From Gammaproteobacteria bacterium (GTDB lineage Bacteria; Pseudomonadota; Gammaproteobacteria; Xanthomonadales; Marinicellaceae): a stretch of 64,000 bases of DNA. The stretch lies in NCBI GenBank assembly GCA_030430025.1, contig JAUIGR010000005.1, positions 1-64,000 of the forward strand. Reading direction: 5' to 3'. The position numbers and the translations under genes are program-made. The notes under the pieces were generated by a model. It did not search any database. It saw nothing but the letters and a program-made list of their open reading frames with translations, and was not told the DNA's origin. Position 1 is the first letter of the stretch. Every line of letters begins with the position of its first letter. Below are positions 19,776-30,002 of the stretch, piece by piece.

Positions 19776-21017
19776 ATGCAACGCTGGTTAATCTTATTTT
19801 TGGTGCTGTCTTACCGTGTCAGTGCCAACGAATATATAAATGGTACAGTGATATTAAACAATGGTGAGTCACACACGGGTCTGATTCGTTGGGATGAAGA
19901 TGAAGAAACTTTTTGGAGCGATCATTTTAATGGTGAAAAAAGTGAAATACCTGGTTTCTCCAAGTTGTCTGATGAAGTTAAAGAAGCGATAGAAAATAGT
20001 CAAAAAGGGCCTTCTTTTGATTTACTGTCTTTTCAAGTCCAACTGAGTTCTATTTTTGCTGAAGACATCGATGCGCCTAATTTCATTGTCCCTTTTGCTG
20101 CGATTCAGTCTTTAATACCGAAAATAATATCAGATAGGAAAGGTTTGGAAGTACATTTACATAATGGTGATGTGTTTTTTACCCATGATGGTTCTAACGA
20201 CGTTAACGCTAAAATTTTTGTAGATAAAGCTGATGGCAGTGTTGGACAATTCAGAATGGATCAGGTTAAAGAAGTGAATTTTTCAACCACTCGAGCCAAT
20301 CGCCTTGGCCCAAATCACGGTATATATGGTGTAGTTGAAAGTCAAATGGGTACATTTATAGGGCGTATCCACTGGGATCGAGATGAACGGTTTGGTCATC
20401 AGACTTTAGAAGGTCGTGACCAGAACAAGCTTAACAGTGAGGAGGTCAGTACAGTTATTTCAGATATTAAAGCCATCACACGGAAGGATGATGCGGCTTT
20501 ATTTGAAATGAAAGATGGTAGTCAAGTGTTGATGACGGGTACCAATGATGTTGATAATGGTAACCGAGGTTTATATATAGATACGCCTGACCAAGGTCGT
20601 TTGGTATTACCTTGGGAACAGTTTAACAAAATCACCTTCACAGAACCTGTCGAAGATGGCTGGGATAGCTATCATCAAGCAGTCAAAAAACCAGGTAAGT
20701 TAAAAGCTATTGTTAAACGACGATCAGGTACAGAACTGGATGGTGACATTATCTTCAATATGGCACAGAGTAGCCCGGCTGAGATGATTCGTTGTACCAT
20801 TAAAGGTATGGATATTTATATGCCAATGTTCATGATGCGGAGTATCAAACCAGCAGGTGATCAATACAGTGATGTGACTTTGACTGATGGTACAGTCATG
20901 AAAGTGTATGGGTCGGCCAGTTTTACCAGTGAAAACTTGGGTCTTTTAGTTAACCCTTCAGATCAAGCCGAATATGTTCCTTGGGAAGATGTGGAAGAAA
21001 TCATTTTCAATCACTAA
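19776..21017 (+). CDS. Hypothetical exported protein with degenerate internal repeats
   Basis: Signal peptide; GLIRWDEDEETFWSDHFNGEK and GRIHWDRDERFGHQTLEGRDQ repeat-like blocks. Confidence 0.6.
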   Translation: MQRWLILFLVLSYRVSANEYINGTVILNNGESHTGLIRWDEDEETFWSDHFNGEKSEIPGFSKLSDEVKEAIENSQKGPSFDLLSFQVQLSSIFAEDIDAPNFIVPFAAIQSLIPKIISDRKGLEVHLHNGDVFFTHDGSNDVNAKIFVDKADGSVGQFRMDQVKEVNFSTTRANRLGPNHGIYGVVESQMGTFIGRIHWDRDERFGHQTLEGRDQNKLNSEEVSTVISDIKAITRKDDAALFEMKDGSQVLMTGTNDVDNGNRGLYIDTPDQGRLVLPWEQFNKITFTEPVEDGWDSYHQAVKKPGKLKAIVKRRSGTELDGDIIFNMAQSSPAEMIRCTIKGMDIYMPMFMMRSIKPAGDQYSDVTLTDGTVMKVYGSASFTSENLGLLVNPSDQAEYVPWEDVEEIIFNH

Positions 21018-21120
21018 AGTAAGAAAGACTTTTGCCCAACTTACCATTATTTCATTGCTCCATTATGAAGTGACTTCAAAACCAAAGAGTTAAATTGACA
21101 GAGGACTTCCCCCTGTTTAG

Positions 21121-21356
21121 ATGAAGAAATCGAAGTTTACAGAAGAGCGAATTGCCTTTGCATTGAGACAAGCTGAGACAGGACAGGAGCGTGTTGTGGA
21201 AATATGTCGAAAGAAGGGTATGGCGGAAACGATATTTTATAATTGTAATTGGAAGAAGAGTTTTTGTGGCCTTGGTGTTCCAGAATTCAGATGGCTGAAA
21301 TAACTTCGGAAAGAAAATTGCAAACTGAAACAGTTAGTTGCTGATTTAGTTTTAGA
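21121..21356 (+). pseudogene. IS3-family OrfA remnant, nonsense-mutated and truncated
   Basis: MKKSKFTEERIAFALRQAETGQ..VEICRKKGMAETIFYNCNWKKSF.GLGVPEFRWLK*LRKENCKLKQLVADLVLD. In-frame TAA at 21301, coding similarity stops at the MITE-like repeat. No OrfB. Confidence 0.85.
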
Positions 21357-21666
21357 TAGTCGAACCTGAAAAATGCATAACTTATTGTTAACTATCAAGA
21401 GTTACTTCAATTTTGGACATTTTTTCGGCCAGGAAACAGGTGTCATGATGCATTTTTATTCGCCGCTTCCATGCGGCTCTCAGGCTAACGTGAAAAAGTT
21501 TTCCAGAAACTTTTTTATGGTCGATGGTGTGGCACAAGGAGGTGCCACCTTGAGCCATCAGGCTCAAGTAAGGTCAAAAAACATCAGCAAAATCACACTT
21601 GTGCTCTTAAATGTTTTTTTGACCGATGCTGGAAAAGGCCAGGAAGGACTTTTTCAGGACTGACTA
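21357..21666 (+). repeat. MITE-like 310 bp repeat, copy B
   Basis: TAGTCGAACCTGAAAAA...TTTTTCAGGACTGACTA. Same length as copy A. Confidence 0.88.
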
Positions 21667-21810
21667 GATAAACAAATGCTGCAAGATTTTGTTTCAAATG
21701 CCTCTGAGAAGTAACAGATCTGTTTTTTTTGCAATAAATTAAAAAATGATGACCTTTTTTTCTATTAATTTTCGATGGTTGGTAGTGTTTATTGAAGAAA
21801 CAGGTGTGAG

Positions 21811-23133
21811 ATGAAAAAATTTGTTCTTTTGTTTTCAGTTTTATTTTTTACTATTTGTTATGGTCAAGTAGATTACGAATTTGAAACATTCGATCCGAAC
21901 TATGAGAACTTAGATGGTATGCTCAATAGGATCATGCTTTTCGATGGGAGTGAAGGTTTTTATGATGATGATGAAGCTGAAATAGATTTACCTTTTCCGT
22001 TTGAGTTTTATGGAAAGACTTATAATAGCTTACGTGTCAGTACCAATGGTTACCTGGTGTTTCCGGATGGTCAAAGTGGGGTTAGTTGGAACAATACTTT
22101 TTTACCCGATATTAACGGGCCTAATGGAATCATTGCTGTTTTTTGGGATGATTTAGCTGTTGCTCAAAATCAAGAGGTTGGTAAAACTGATCAGATATCA
22201 TATGTAGTGCAAGGTCAGGCGCCCAATCGAGTATTAATTATTGACTATCGTTCAGTACAAATTCGTGCTCCTGAGAACCAGTTTACTGATGATTACATTT
22301 GGGCTCAAGCTAAGCTGTACGAAGGTTCCGATGTGATAGAGTTACATTATGGGGATAATGAAGTGAATGATGGTTTTACAAACGCTACTATTGGACTGGA
22401 ACATCCTTGTGGTTGTTTAGCTGTTAAGGGTGATCATTACTATAATAACCAATTCTTTGCTATGGGTGGCTATCGTTATACTCCTGTGCCAAAATACTAT
22501 ACACGCAATGGAGTCAATATGGATTATGAAGTGTTGAATGGCTTACCTGGTAGGGTGATGCTTTTTGATGGTAATGAGGGTGTTTATGGTAATGGAGAAG
22601 CTGAAATCAATTTGCCATTCCCATTTGAGTTTTATGGACAAGAATATAATAGCCTCCGTGTCAGTACCAATGGTTATTTGGTATTTCCTGAAGGTGAAGA
22701 TGGCACTAACAATATTAATCGTATAATACCTGACATATTCGCTCCTGCGGGTATTATTGCTGTTTTTTGGGATGATTTAGAAGTGGCTCAAAATGCAGGC
22801 ATACCTGATCAAATTTCATACATTGTCCAAGGACAGGCTCCCAATCGGGTATTGATTGTTGATTATCGTTCAGTAACAGTTAATAATAGTGTTGATGATT
22901 ATATCTGGGCCCAGGTTAAACTATATGAAGGGAGTCATATGATAGAACTTCATTATCATGACAGTGAAACTGATGATGGCAATGTAAGTGCCACCATAGG
23001 TTTGGAACACCCTTGTGATTGTATTGCTGAGCCTGGTCCTAATTATAATCATAATAATGATGCCGTGCCAGAGGTCGCCTATCGTTATGTTCCATATAGC
23101 GACTTGATTTTTATGGATGGGTTGGATTGGTAA
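21811..23133 (+). CDS. Exported protein with tandemly duplicated about 200-aa domain and C-terminal LIFMDGLDW tail
   Basis: Signal peptide. DGMLNRIMLFDGSEGFY..INLPFPFEFYG..YNSLRVSTNGYLVFP block occurs twice. Confidence 0.75.
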   Translation: MKKFVLLFSVLFFTICYGQVDYEFETFDPNYENLDGMLNRIMLFDGSEGFYDDDEAEIDLPFPFEFYGKTYNSLRVSTNGYLVFPDGQSGVSWNNTFLPDINGPNGIIAVFWDDLAVAQNQEVGKTDQISYVVQGQAPNRVLIIDYRSVQIRAPENQFTDDYIWAQAKLYEGSDVIELHYGDNEVNDGFTNATIGLEHPCGCLAVKGDHYYNNQFFAMGGYRYTPVPKYYTRNGVNMDYEVLNGLPGRVMLFDGNEGVYGNGEAEINLPFPFEFYGQEYNSLRVSTNGYLVFPEGEDGTNNINRIIPDIFAPAGIIAVFWDDLEVAQNAGIPDQISYIVQGQAPNRVLIVDYRSVTVNNSVDDYIWAQVKLYEGSHMIELHYHDSETDDGNVSATIGLEHPCDCIAEPGPNYNHNNDAVPEVAYRYVPYSDLIFMDGLDW

Positions 23134-23207
23134 ATTTTGTGTTGATGAAAGCCTGTAACCACCTCATTTTGAATGACACTTTGAAATGGGGAGATTACAG
23201 TCTTGAT

Positions 23208-23269
23208 CTAGGGTCTGTTAACACTATTTAATTGGCATCTAACTAATAAATAGTGTTAACAGACCCTAG
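23208..23269. repeat. Perfect 23-bp inverted repeat, 16-nt loop (miniature element or hairpin)
   Basis: CTAGGGTCTGTTAACACTATTTA (23208-23230) and its exact reverse complement (23247-23269). Confidence 0.9.
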
Positions 23270-23395
23270 CTATTTTTAAAGTTTTTTCTCAGTCAGTTAG
23301 AAACGGGAAAAGTCCTTTTTAAGAATTTTCTACCTATATTCAATGTTAAATTTACTGTTAATGAGTTGAGAAACTGAAGTAAAACTGTTTGCATT

Positions 23396-23614
23396 TTATT
23401 TCGAACGGAAAGTGATGCGCCCTTTTGTGAGGTCATATGGTGTCAGTTCTACAGTAACTGTATCACCTGTTAAAATACGGATGTAATGCTTACGCATGCG
23501 TCCTGAAATATGGGCTGTAACAATGTGACCATTTTCTAACTCAACGCGAAACATGGTGTTGGGTAGTGTATCTATCACTTTGCCTTCTAATTCAATGACG
23601 TCTTCTTTTGCCAT
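23396..23614 (-). CDS. infA: Translation initiation factor IF-1
   Basis: [51 protein letters not shown]. Confidence 0.98.
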   Translation of the reverse strand: MAKEDVIELEGKVIDTLPNTMFRVELENGHIVTAHISGRMRKHYIRILTGDTVTVELTPYDLTKGRITFRSK

Positions 23615-23716
23615 AAGTTTAGGTATTTAAGAAAAAGGGGAGTATTCTATCAAAAGTTTATCGAGCCCACCACTTTTAAATCAAGCTGAGGGCTCATTTG
23701 AGTGAGTTAAATGTTG

Positions 23717-25579
23717 TTAAAGAACAATGGCATCAAAGCTGTCTTTGAAAATCAAATCATTCACTTTTGGGTGTACTGTTTGGACAGAAAATGTTGTGCC
23801 GCCATTTTCTTCTCCTTGTAATGTCAGTGTGCCAATTTCTGGTGGGACATTAGTAGTAAAAGAAAAGCTGAACAACATGCCCCAGTCGATGTAGTTACCA
23901 TTTATAGAGGATAATATCAATTTGTCCTCTTGTCTAATGACTTGCCAATCATTGTTTTCATCATGGTCAATGTCTGACCAAACAAAATCAGCATAGCTAG
24001 CAAATGCAGGCAGTGTAACTTCAATTTCTGAGACTTGTGGGTCATAGTCATGGTTTTCTACCATGTAATTATAGCGATATAATCCATCTTCTAATTCAAT
24101 GACTTTGACAGCCACAGTTAAGTGACCCTCCTGTGGCTGTAAGCTTCGGTATGATGCGCTCATCAAGTCCTGAGCGGTGGTATTCGGTGTCACATATGCA
24201 TCAGATGCAGGACCAGGAAATAACGTGCCTGGATTATTGAATGACCAAGCCGTTCCTTGTTGATTTGAGATGAGGTCGTAACTTCTGTGTCCCATCGTAT
24301 TGAATATATTGATGTCATCTCGAATCAAGTACCAAGCCGAGAAATAAAAATCATTGTTGGAGTCAATAATGTCAGAGTCATGAACGATCAGGCGATTTTC
24401 ATCTGTATTATTAGAGATGTTATCTTGAATACCATTGCCATCTTGATCAAAAAATGAACCGACTTCTTCCCAAATGCCAGTAAAAGCTTCTAATTCTTCT
24501 TTCGGTCCTAGATAACTACCGCCATCATTATTACTGACTGAGTAAACGTCTTCACAGCCTTTATATAGTATGTGGTTATTACCACAGTTATAGGTGCAGT
24601 TGGTATTGAGTGTATAAAAGGCGTGTTTGATTCCAGATAGTCCAATTTGTTCAAACCTTCCATCGACTTCTCGATAAGCCGACCAGAACAGAAAAGGGTG
24701 TTGAGAGTTGTTGTATGGGTCATAATTTCCTGTGAATTTTCCATACCATGCGACATCTGCTTCTCCGACGTTTTTTAGGGTGGCGTTTGGAGCAAAGACG
24801 AAGTTGCCATTGCCCAGATTACGCACCTGTTGCCAGGTCATGTTGATTAAAGCCACATCTGCTGTGTTTTTAGAATCTGGCCAAAGTGGACGGTCATTAG
24901 GACATGTAGGTACACCTTTGATCGAGGCATATTCTGGGGGAATCGTTAGGTTATTCTCCATGTGTGCTTCACCGATGACTAGACCGGTTAATAGCGGTTC
25001 ACCAAGTAGTTTGGCAAATTCTTTGGTCACCCGGATATCCATTCTTCTGGCATGGAATTGGTTATTTTTTTTGTCCAGTTCAGTATGAATGTTGTCTAAA
25101 ACAAATAGTGGTGTATTGTCTTCGGATACCACCAATAGGCTGATCATTTCACCTACATTGAGGTGTTTGGTTGTGGTGACAATACGCAAATTATTGTGAA
25201 TCATCTGTTTTTGTAAGGTATTCCATTCCAGGCCGCCGACGAGTTGTAACGTTCCTTCAGGAACCCCTTCAAGAACGCCAAAAGGTGCTTGTAAGGTTAA
25301 GGCAGATGTGTTTCGGATATGATGAGTTTGGTGTTCCAATCCTTTGATTACTTTTGTTTGTTTACTTGTGCTATTGACTTGGATACCCCAGTCTTTTAGC
25401 AAATCATGATTAAATCTGAAGTGGATTTGTCCGCCATCAGCTTGCCATTTTGCATTGAGCTGTTGTTTTTTTTGTGCGTGTTCAAAACTTTGCAGCCATG
25501 GTGCTGTAGCTAAGCTTGATTGGAAATTGATGACTAAACATAGACTGATCAGTATTTTTTTCATGGCATTAAATGACAA
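23717..25579 (-). CDS. Exported hypothetical protein with C-terminal LIFKDSFDAIVL tail
   Basis: Signal peptide; 620 aa; DQDGNGIQDN-like segment; tail similar to other exported proteins in the window. Confidence 0.7.
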   Translation of the reverse strand: MSFNAMKKILISLCLVINFQSSLATAPWLQSFEHAQKKQQLNAKWQADGGQIHFRFNHDLLKDWGIQVNSTSKQTKVIKGLEHQTHHIRNTSALTLQAPFGVLEGVPEGTLQLVGGLEWNTLQKQMIHNNLRIVTTTKHLNVGEMISLLVVSEDNTPLFVLDNIHTELDKKNNQFHARRMDIRVTKEFAKLLGEPLLTGLVIGEAHMENNLTIPPEYASIKGVPTCPNDRPLWPDSKNTADVALINMTWQQVRNLGNGNFVFAPNATLKNVGEADVAWYGKFTGNYDPYNNSQHPFLFWSAYREVDGRFEQIGLSGIKHAFYTLNTNCTYNCGNNHILYKGCEDVYSVSNNDGGSYLGPKEELEAFTGIWEEVGSFFDQDGNGIQDNISNNTDENRLIVHDSDIIDSNNDFYFSAWYLIRDDINIFNTMGHRSYDLISNQQGTAWSFNNPGTLFPGPASDAYVTPNTTAQDLMSASYRSLQPQEGHLTVAVKVIELEDGLYRYNYMVENHDYDPQVSEIEVTLPAFASYADFVWSDIDHDENNDWQVIRQEDKLILSSINGNYIDWGMLFSFSFTTNVPPEIGTLTLQGEENGGTTFSVQTVHPKVNDLIFKDSFDAIVL

Positions 25580-25633
25580 CAGACGATTGGTTTCATTATA
25601 TGGGACTGCATAATAATGGGAAAGTTAATTAGT

Positions 25634-26302
25634 CTATAATTGCCAATTGATAGGCACTTTTTGGTGTTTTGATAGGTATTGGTTGGCTTTGGAAAAGTGC
25701 TGACAGCCAAAAAAACCGCGCTGGGCGGATAAAGGAGAGGGATGTGGCGCTTTAAGAATCAAGTGTTTGGTTTCGTCTATATGAGCTCCTTTGCGCAGGG
25801 CATAACTTCCCCAAAGCATAAATACAACATGTTCAGTCTGAGAACTGATAACGGAAATGACCTGGTCAGTAAATTGTTCCCAACCTTGGTTTTGGTGGCT
25901 GGCGGCTCGTGCGTGTTCGACGGTCAATACACTGTTTAAGAGTAATACGCCTTGTTGGGCCCATGGTGTTAAGTTGCCTGTATTGTTAGTGATGCCAAGG
26001 TCTTGATACTGTTCTTTAAAGATATTGACTAATGAAGGTGGTATTTTGACACCTTCTGGTACAGAAAAACACAAGCCATGGGCCTGTCCAGGACCATGGT
26101 ATGGGTCTTGTCCTAAGATGACGATGTTTACTTTATTCAGAGGTGTGGTATTGAGTGCATTGAATATCAGAGCACCTTTTGGGTAAATAATTTTTCTTGA
26201 TGCTTTTTCTTTTTCTAAGAATTTCTTCAGTTTTTGCATGTACTCCTTGTCGAACTCCTCAGCTAAGTGGTTCAACCAGCTGCTATGTAATTTAACAGTC
26301 AT
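25634..26302 (-). CDS. ung: Uracil-DNA glycosylase
   Basis: [37 protein letters not shown]. Confidence 0.97.
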   Translation of the reverse strand: MTVKLHSSWLNHLAEEFDKEYMQKLKKFLEKEKASRKIIYPKGALIFNALNTTPLNKVNIVILGQDPYHGPGQAHGLCFSVPEGVKIPPSLVNIFKEQYQDLGITNNTGNLTPWAQQGVLLLNSVLTVEHARAASHQNQGWEQFTDQVISVISSQTEHVVFMLWGSYALRKGAHIDETKHLILKAPHPSPLSAQRGFFGCQHFSKANQYLSKHQKVPINWQL

Positions 26303-27126
26303 TGTTGTGCTGACATTTTTTGTCGGTGAAACTGAGTAAATCGAATTTGGAATTTGATTTTTTTTACCAATGCTTCTTGATTGACGGGTTTCCCTATTAG
26401 GTCATTGGCACCTTCGTTGAGAATTTGCTTTTGGTTCTCGGTGTTTTCATCACCAGTCATAATGACAAATGGCATTTCAATTTTATTTAAGCCCAATTCA
26501 TTCCTGGCATAATCGAGCATACCTAGCGCTGTTTCGTTATTTTTTAAGTAATAGTCAGTCAATACCAATTCAAAATTGTTGTATGCTGTGTTTCGATCTG
26601 GCATGACATCTTTGGCATCAGTGACTGATAATTTATGAGTGATCTCAAGGTTATGGTTTTGTAATAATTTTTTTGTCGCGTGCGCTACGACCATAGAATC
26701 TTCGATATAAAGAATGCGTCCATCAATTTCATCGTCTGGTCGCAGTAAACCTTGAAGGAAAATTTCAAGTCCTTTTTGTCCTGCGGCCTTATCAATGTAA
26801 TCTGTGACATCGGAACTTATCATTCTTTTTTTGAGCCGATTGTCAACACTTCCAGATATGATGATGACAGGCAAATAATGATGGTTTTCTCGGGCATATT
26901 CACATATTTTTGTACCATCGTCATCAACCAGTCTTAATGCTGAGATGATTAAATCAACACGGTTAGATTGCATTTTGTTAAGGGCTTGTTCTACTGAATT
27001 AACAGCGATGACTTCAGTATAGGGCTGGATTTTTTTTACCAGACGTTCAGTCATTGAGCGAGCAAGCTTTGATGCATCCGCAATCAGTACTTTAAAAGCT
27101 TCTGTCATGTGTTCATTGTACATCAA
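26299..27126 (-). CDS. Tandem receiver-domain response regulator without output domain
   Basis: Two REC-like halves: [14 protein letters not shown]... and [17 protein letters not shown]...[12 protein letters not shown]. Confidence 0.8.
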   Translation of the reverse strand: MMYNEHMTEAFKVLIADASKLARSMTERLVKKIQPYTEVIAVNSVEQALNKMQSNRVDLIISALRLVDDDGTKICEYARENHHYLPVIIISGSVDNRLKKRMISSDVTDYIDKAAGQKGLEIFLQGLLRPDDEIDGRILYIEDSMVVAHATKKLLQNHNLEITHKLSVTDAKDVMPDRNTAYNNFELVLTDYYLKNNETALGMLDYARNELGLNKIEMPFVIMTGDENTENQKQILNEGANDLIGKPVNQEALVKKIKFQIRFTQFHRQKMSAQQ

Positions 27127-27180
27127 ATTTTTATCGACTTGATGGTGATTAGAGAAATCTGTGGTTAATATTCCGAGTTA

Positions 27181-28116
27181 TTATATTTGTTGTATGTGAT
27201 TGGATGCACTGATACGAATACCAAGCCAGGTGATGGCAGTGGAGGTGGTGACAAAAAATATTGATGTGCTGATATTGGGGTAGTTAAGTTCGATGTTGTA
27301 TCCAAATGATGATGATAAATCACTGATAGGCGTAGCGATCCACCACAGTGTGCTGAATAGCAGTAACAGTGCAAGACAACCAGACATCATTCCGTAATAA
27401 ATACCACCATATAAGAATCTTCGTCGTATTTGGCTGGCATGGGCGCCTAGCAATTTTAGTAATGTAATTTCTTTTTTATGATTAGCTACTTCATTACCAA
27501 TGGAGTGACTTAAAAATACCAATATAATAACCATGAAAATAGTAATGCTTGCTTGCATGAGGTAGAAAAAAGCATGAGTCAGTGCTTGTAATTGGTTAAA
27601 CCAGTTGACATCAAAACTAACATAGTCAATATGTGGATTAAGTTGTAGCTTTTGGCTCAGTGTATCCAACTGTTGATTGGTGGCATTTGGGTGGGGAGTC
27701 AAAAAAATTTGGTCGGGTAGTTCTTGTGTTTCGATGATCGTTATTATCTGATTAAGTTGCGGGTCATCATTCAGTTGTGATTTGATTTGATCACCTGTCA
27801 CTAAATAACTATTGCTAATCAAACTTTGTTCATTCAAGTCATGTTGTAAATTGGTTAATTCATCAACTTTGATGCCAGGTTTTAAAAATACGGCCATTGA
27901 TCCTTTACTTTGCCACTGTTGTTCTAACGAATCAAAGTTTTGCCAAACGGTCCACATTACCAGTGGTAAATAAAAACAAATGCCTAAAGTGATAACGGTA
28001 AACAGACTTTGCCAGGGGGTTTGTATTGGCATTATCCAGCCTTCTCTCATGGCACGAACATGCCCCCTGTACCACCTGGCTAGAGCAGTGGGTTTTTGTT
28101 TTCTAGGTTGATTCAT
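27181..28116 (-). CDS. ftsX: Cell division protein FtsX
   Basis: Adjacent to ftsE with 4-bp overlap; TM topology and NEVANHKKEITLLKLLGAHASQIRRRF. Confidence 0.9.
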   Translation of the reverse strand: MNQPRKQKPTALARWYRGHVRAMREGWIMPIQTPWQSLFTVITLGICFYLPLVMWTVWQNFDSLEQQWQSKGSMAVFLKPGIKVDELTNLQHDLNEQSLISNSYLVTGDQIKSQLNDDPQLNQIITIIETQELPDQIFLTPHPNATNQQLDTLSQKLQLNPHIDYVSFDVNWFNQLQALTHAFFYLMQASITIFMVIILVFLSHSIGNEVANHKKEITLLKLLGAHASQIRRRFLYGGIYYGMMSGCLALLLLFSTLWWIATPISDLSSSFGYNIELNYPNISTSIFFVTTSTAITWLGIRISASNHIQQI

Positions 28117-28796
28117 AGATCTGGCCGATAATCATCTATTAACTTGCCAGAATCCAGTACCAACACCCTTTTTCTCAACCTTTTGATTAAAAATAAATCA
28201 TGGGTAGCGATAATTACAGTGGTACCTTGCTGGTTTATTTGCATAAACAGTTCCATCAGATCCAATGATAAGTCGGGGTCTAGATTACCAGTGGGTTCAT
28301 CAGCCAATAATATGTCTGGTTTGGAAACAATGGCACGTGCAATACCCACTCGTTGTTGTTGACCACTCGAAAGTTCATTGGGATAGAAAAGGGCTTTATC
28401 GCCTATGCCAACCTGGTTAAGTACTACCCTTGCTTGTTTTAGACCTTCAGCTTTAGCGTATCCTCGTAACCATAGTGAGAGAGCGATGTTGTCAATAACG
28501 GTTCGGTTTTTTAGTAACTGATGGTCCTGAAATATCATCCCTAGAGATTGACGATAGTGAGGTAAGCTGTTGATGTTAAGTTGTCTTAATGTGAAACCAT
28601 TAACCCATGCTTGGCCATAACTGATGTCTTCAATACACATGACCAATTTTAAAATAGATGTTTTGCCGGCACCTGAATGTCCAGTTAAAAACAGCATTTC
28701 TCCACAATCAACTTCAAAGCTGACATCATCCAAGGCTTTATGGTGTTTGCCATAAGATTTACTGACTCTGCTGAAGCGGATCGCTGGTTGGTTCAT
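28113..28796 (-). CDS. ftsE: Cell division ATP-binding protein FtsE
   Basis: ABC ATPase: LTGHSGAGKTSILKL, LSSGQQQRVGIARAIV, LADEPTGNLDP. Confidence 0.93.
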   Translation of the reverse strand: MNQPAIRFSRVSKSYGKHHKALDDVSFEVDCGEMLFLTGHSGAGKTSILKLVMCIEDISYGQAWVNGFTLRQLNINSLPHYRQSLGMIFQDHQLLKNRTVIDNIALSLWLRGYAKAEGLKQARVVLNQVGIGDKALFYPNELSSGQQQRVGIARAIVSKPDILLADEPTGNLDPDLSLDLMELFMQINQQGTTVIIATHDLFLIKRLRKRVLVLDSGKLIDDYRPDL

Positions 28797-30001
28797 TGAA
28801 TAACTGAGTTGAGTTGAAATATAGGTAATAGCATGGCCAAAACGATGAACAGGATGACCACGCCAACCACTAAAATTGCCAGAGGTTGAATGGCACCAAT
28901 TAACGTAGCCAGCTTGTTTTCTACATTTTTTTCTTGGATTTGAGCAGCACGTTCGAGCATGTCACTTAAATTACCACCTTGTTCTCCAGCATTAACTAAT
29001 TTAACTGTCAATGCAGGAAATTCTCCATGTTGATTCATAGCTGTGGCCAAACTAGCGCCTTCGCGAACAGCACGAGCTGTCTGCTCACAAGCCTGTTTGA
29101 ATCGGGCATTGCGGACAACATTAGAAGATAAACTGAGAGCCGAGACAATGGGTACAGCACTTTGGCTTAATATGCCCAGCGTTCTTGTGAATTTTGCTGA
29201 TTGCGAAGTGCGCACCAGATTACCTATTATCGGAGCTTGCATCAACCAGGCATGCCATTTGATTTTGAATGTTTTGTTTTTAAGCAAAGTGATAAATCCA
29301 GCCAGTGCAGTGGTCAAAATTAATAACAACCATATGCCATAATCGCTGATGAATTGACTGATGTTGATCAATGTGACTGTCATAGGCGGTAAGGCCACTT
29401 GTGAATTGGCGAAGACTTGAGTTACTTTAGGTACAATATAGACCATCAATCCGGTCACTACTGCAATCGATGTTAATATCAGAATGGCAGGGTATAACAA
29501 AGCCATGAGCGACTGTTTGCTCATCTGATCTTTGGTTTCAAGGTAGTCAGCTAATTGTTCCAGGACTGCTTCCAATTGACCAGCTTGTTCACCTGCTTCA
29601 ATGCTGGTGGCAATTAACTCATCGAATGCTTTGGGGAAAATCCTCATGGCAGTTGCCAGTGATTGACCTTCCATGATTTTTGCATGTAAAGTGGATAGGA
29701 TTTTCTCTGAATTTCGATGGTCACTTTGTTCAACCAATGTTTTTAAAGCATCATCTATAGGTAAACCTGCTTTAATCAATGTTGCTAACTGTCTGATCAG
29801 TAATGGTAATTCATCACGTTTGAGTTTAAAGCGACGAGGGCTTAGATTTTGTTTTGCATGATGTAAAACTTGTTCAACTTGAACGGGCATCAATCCCTGG
29901 TCACGAAGAAGATTCCTGGCTTGTTTTTTATTTTCAGCCTGGATAACGCCCTTGTGTTGTTTCCCGGTTTGGTCAAGTGATGTGTGTTCAAAGGCTTCCA
30001 T
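28793..30001 (-). CDS. gspF: Type II secretion system inner-membrane protein GspF
   Basis: MEAFEHTSLDQTGKQHKGVIQAENKKQARNLLRDQGLMPV...; follows gspE. Confidence 0.93.
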   Translation of the reverse strand: MEAFEHTSLDQTGKQHKGVIQAENKKQARNLLRDQGLMPVQVEQVLHHAKQNLSPRRFKLKRDELPLLIRQLATLIKAGLPIDDALKTLVEQSDHRNSEKILSTLHAKIMEGQSLATAMRIFPKAFDELIATSIEAGEQAGQLEAVLEQLADYLETKDQMSKQSLMALLYPAILILTSIAVVTGLMVYIVPKVTQVFANSQVALPPMTVTLINISQFISDYGIWLLLILTTALAGFITLLKNKTFKIKWHAWLMQAPIIGNLVRTSQSAKFTRTLGILSQSAVPIVSALSLSSNVVRNARFKQACEQTARAVREGASLATAMNQHGEFPALTVKLVNAGEQGGNLSDMLERAAQIQEKNVENKLATLIGAIQPLAILVVGVVILFIVLAMLLPIFQLNSVIQ

Positions 30002-30002
30002 T

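Noticed and set aside
21373-21663. 96-aa ORF treated as a conserved protein family (also 7577-7867)
   Set aside because: Lies wholly in the MITE-like repeat; differences between copies look neutral, so reported as repeat rather than CDS.
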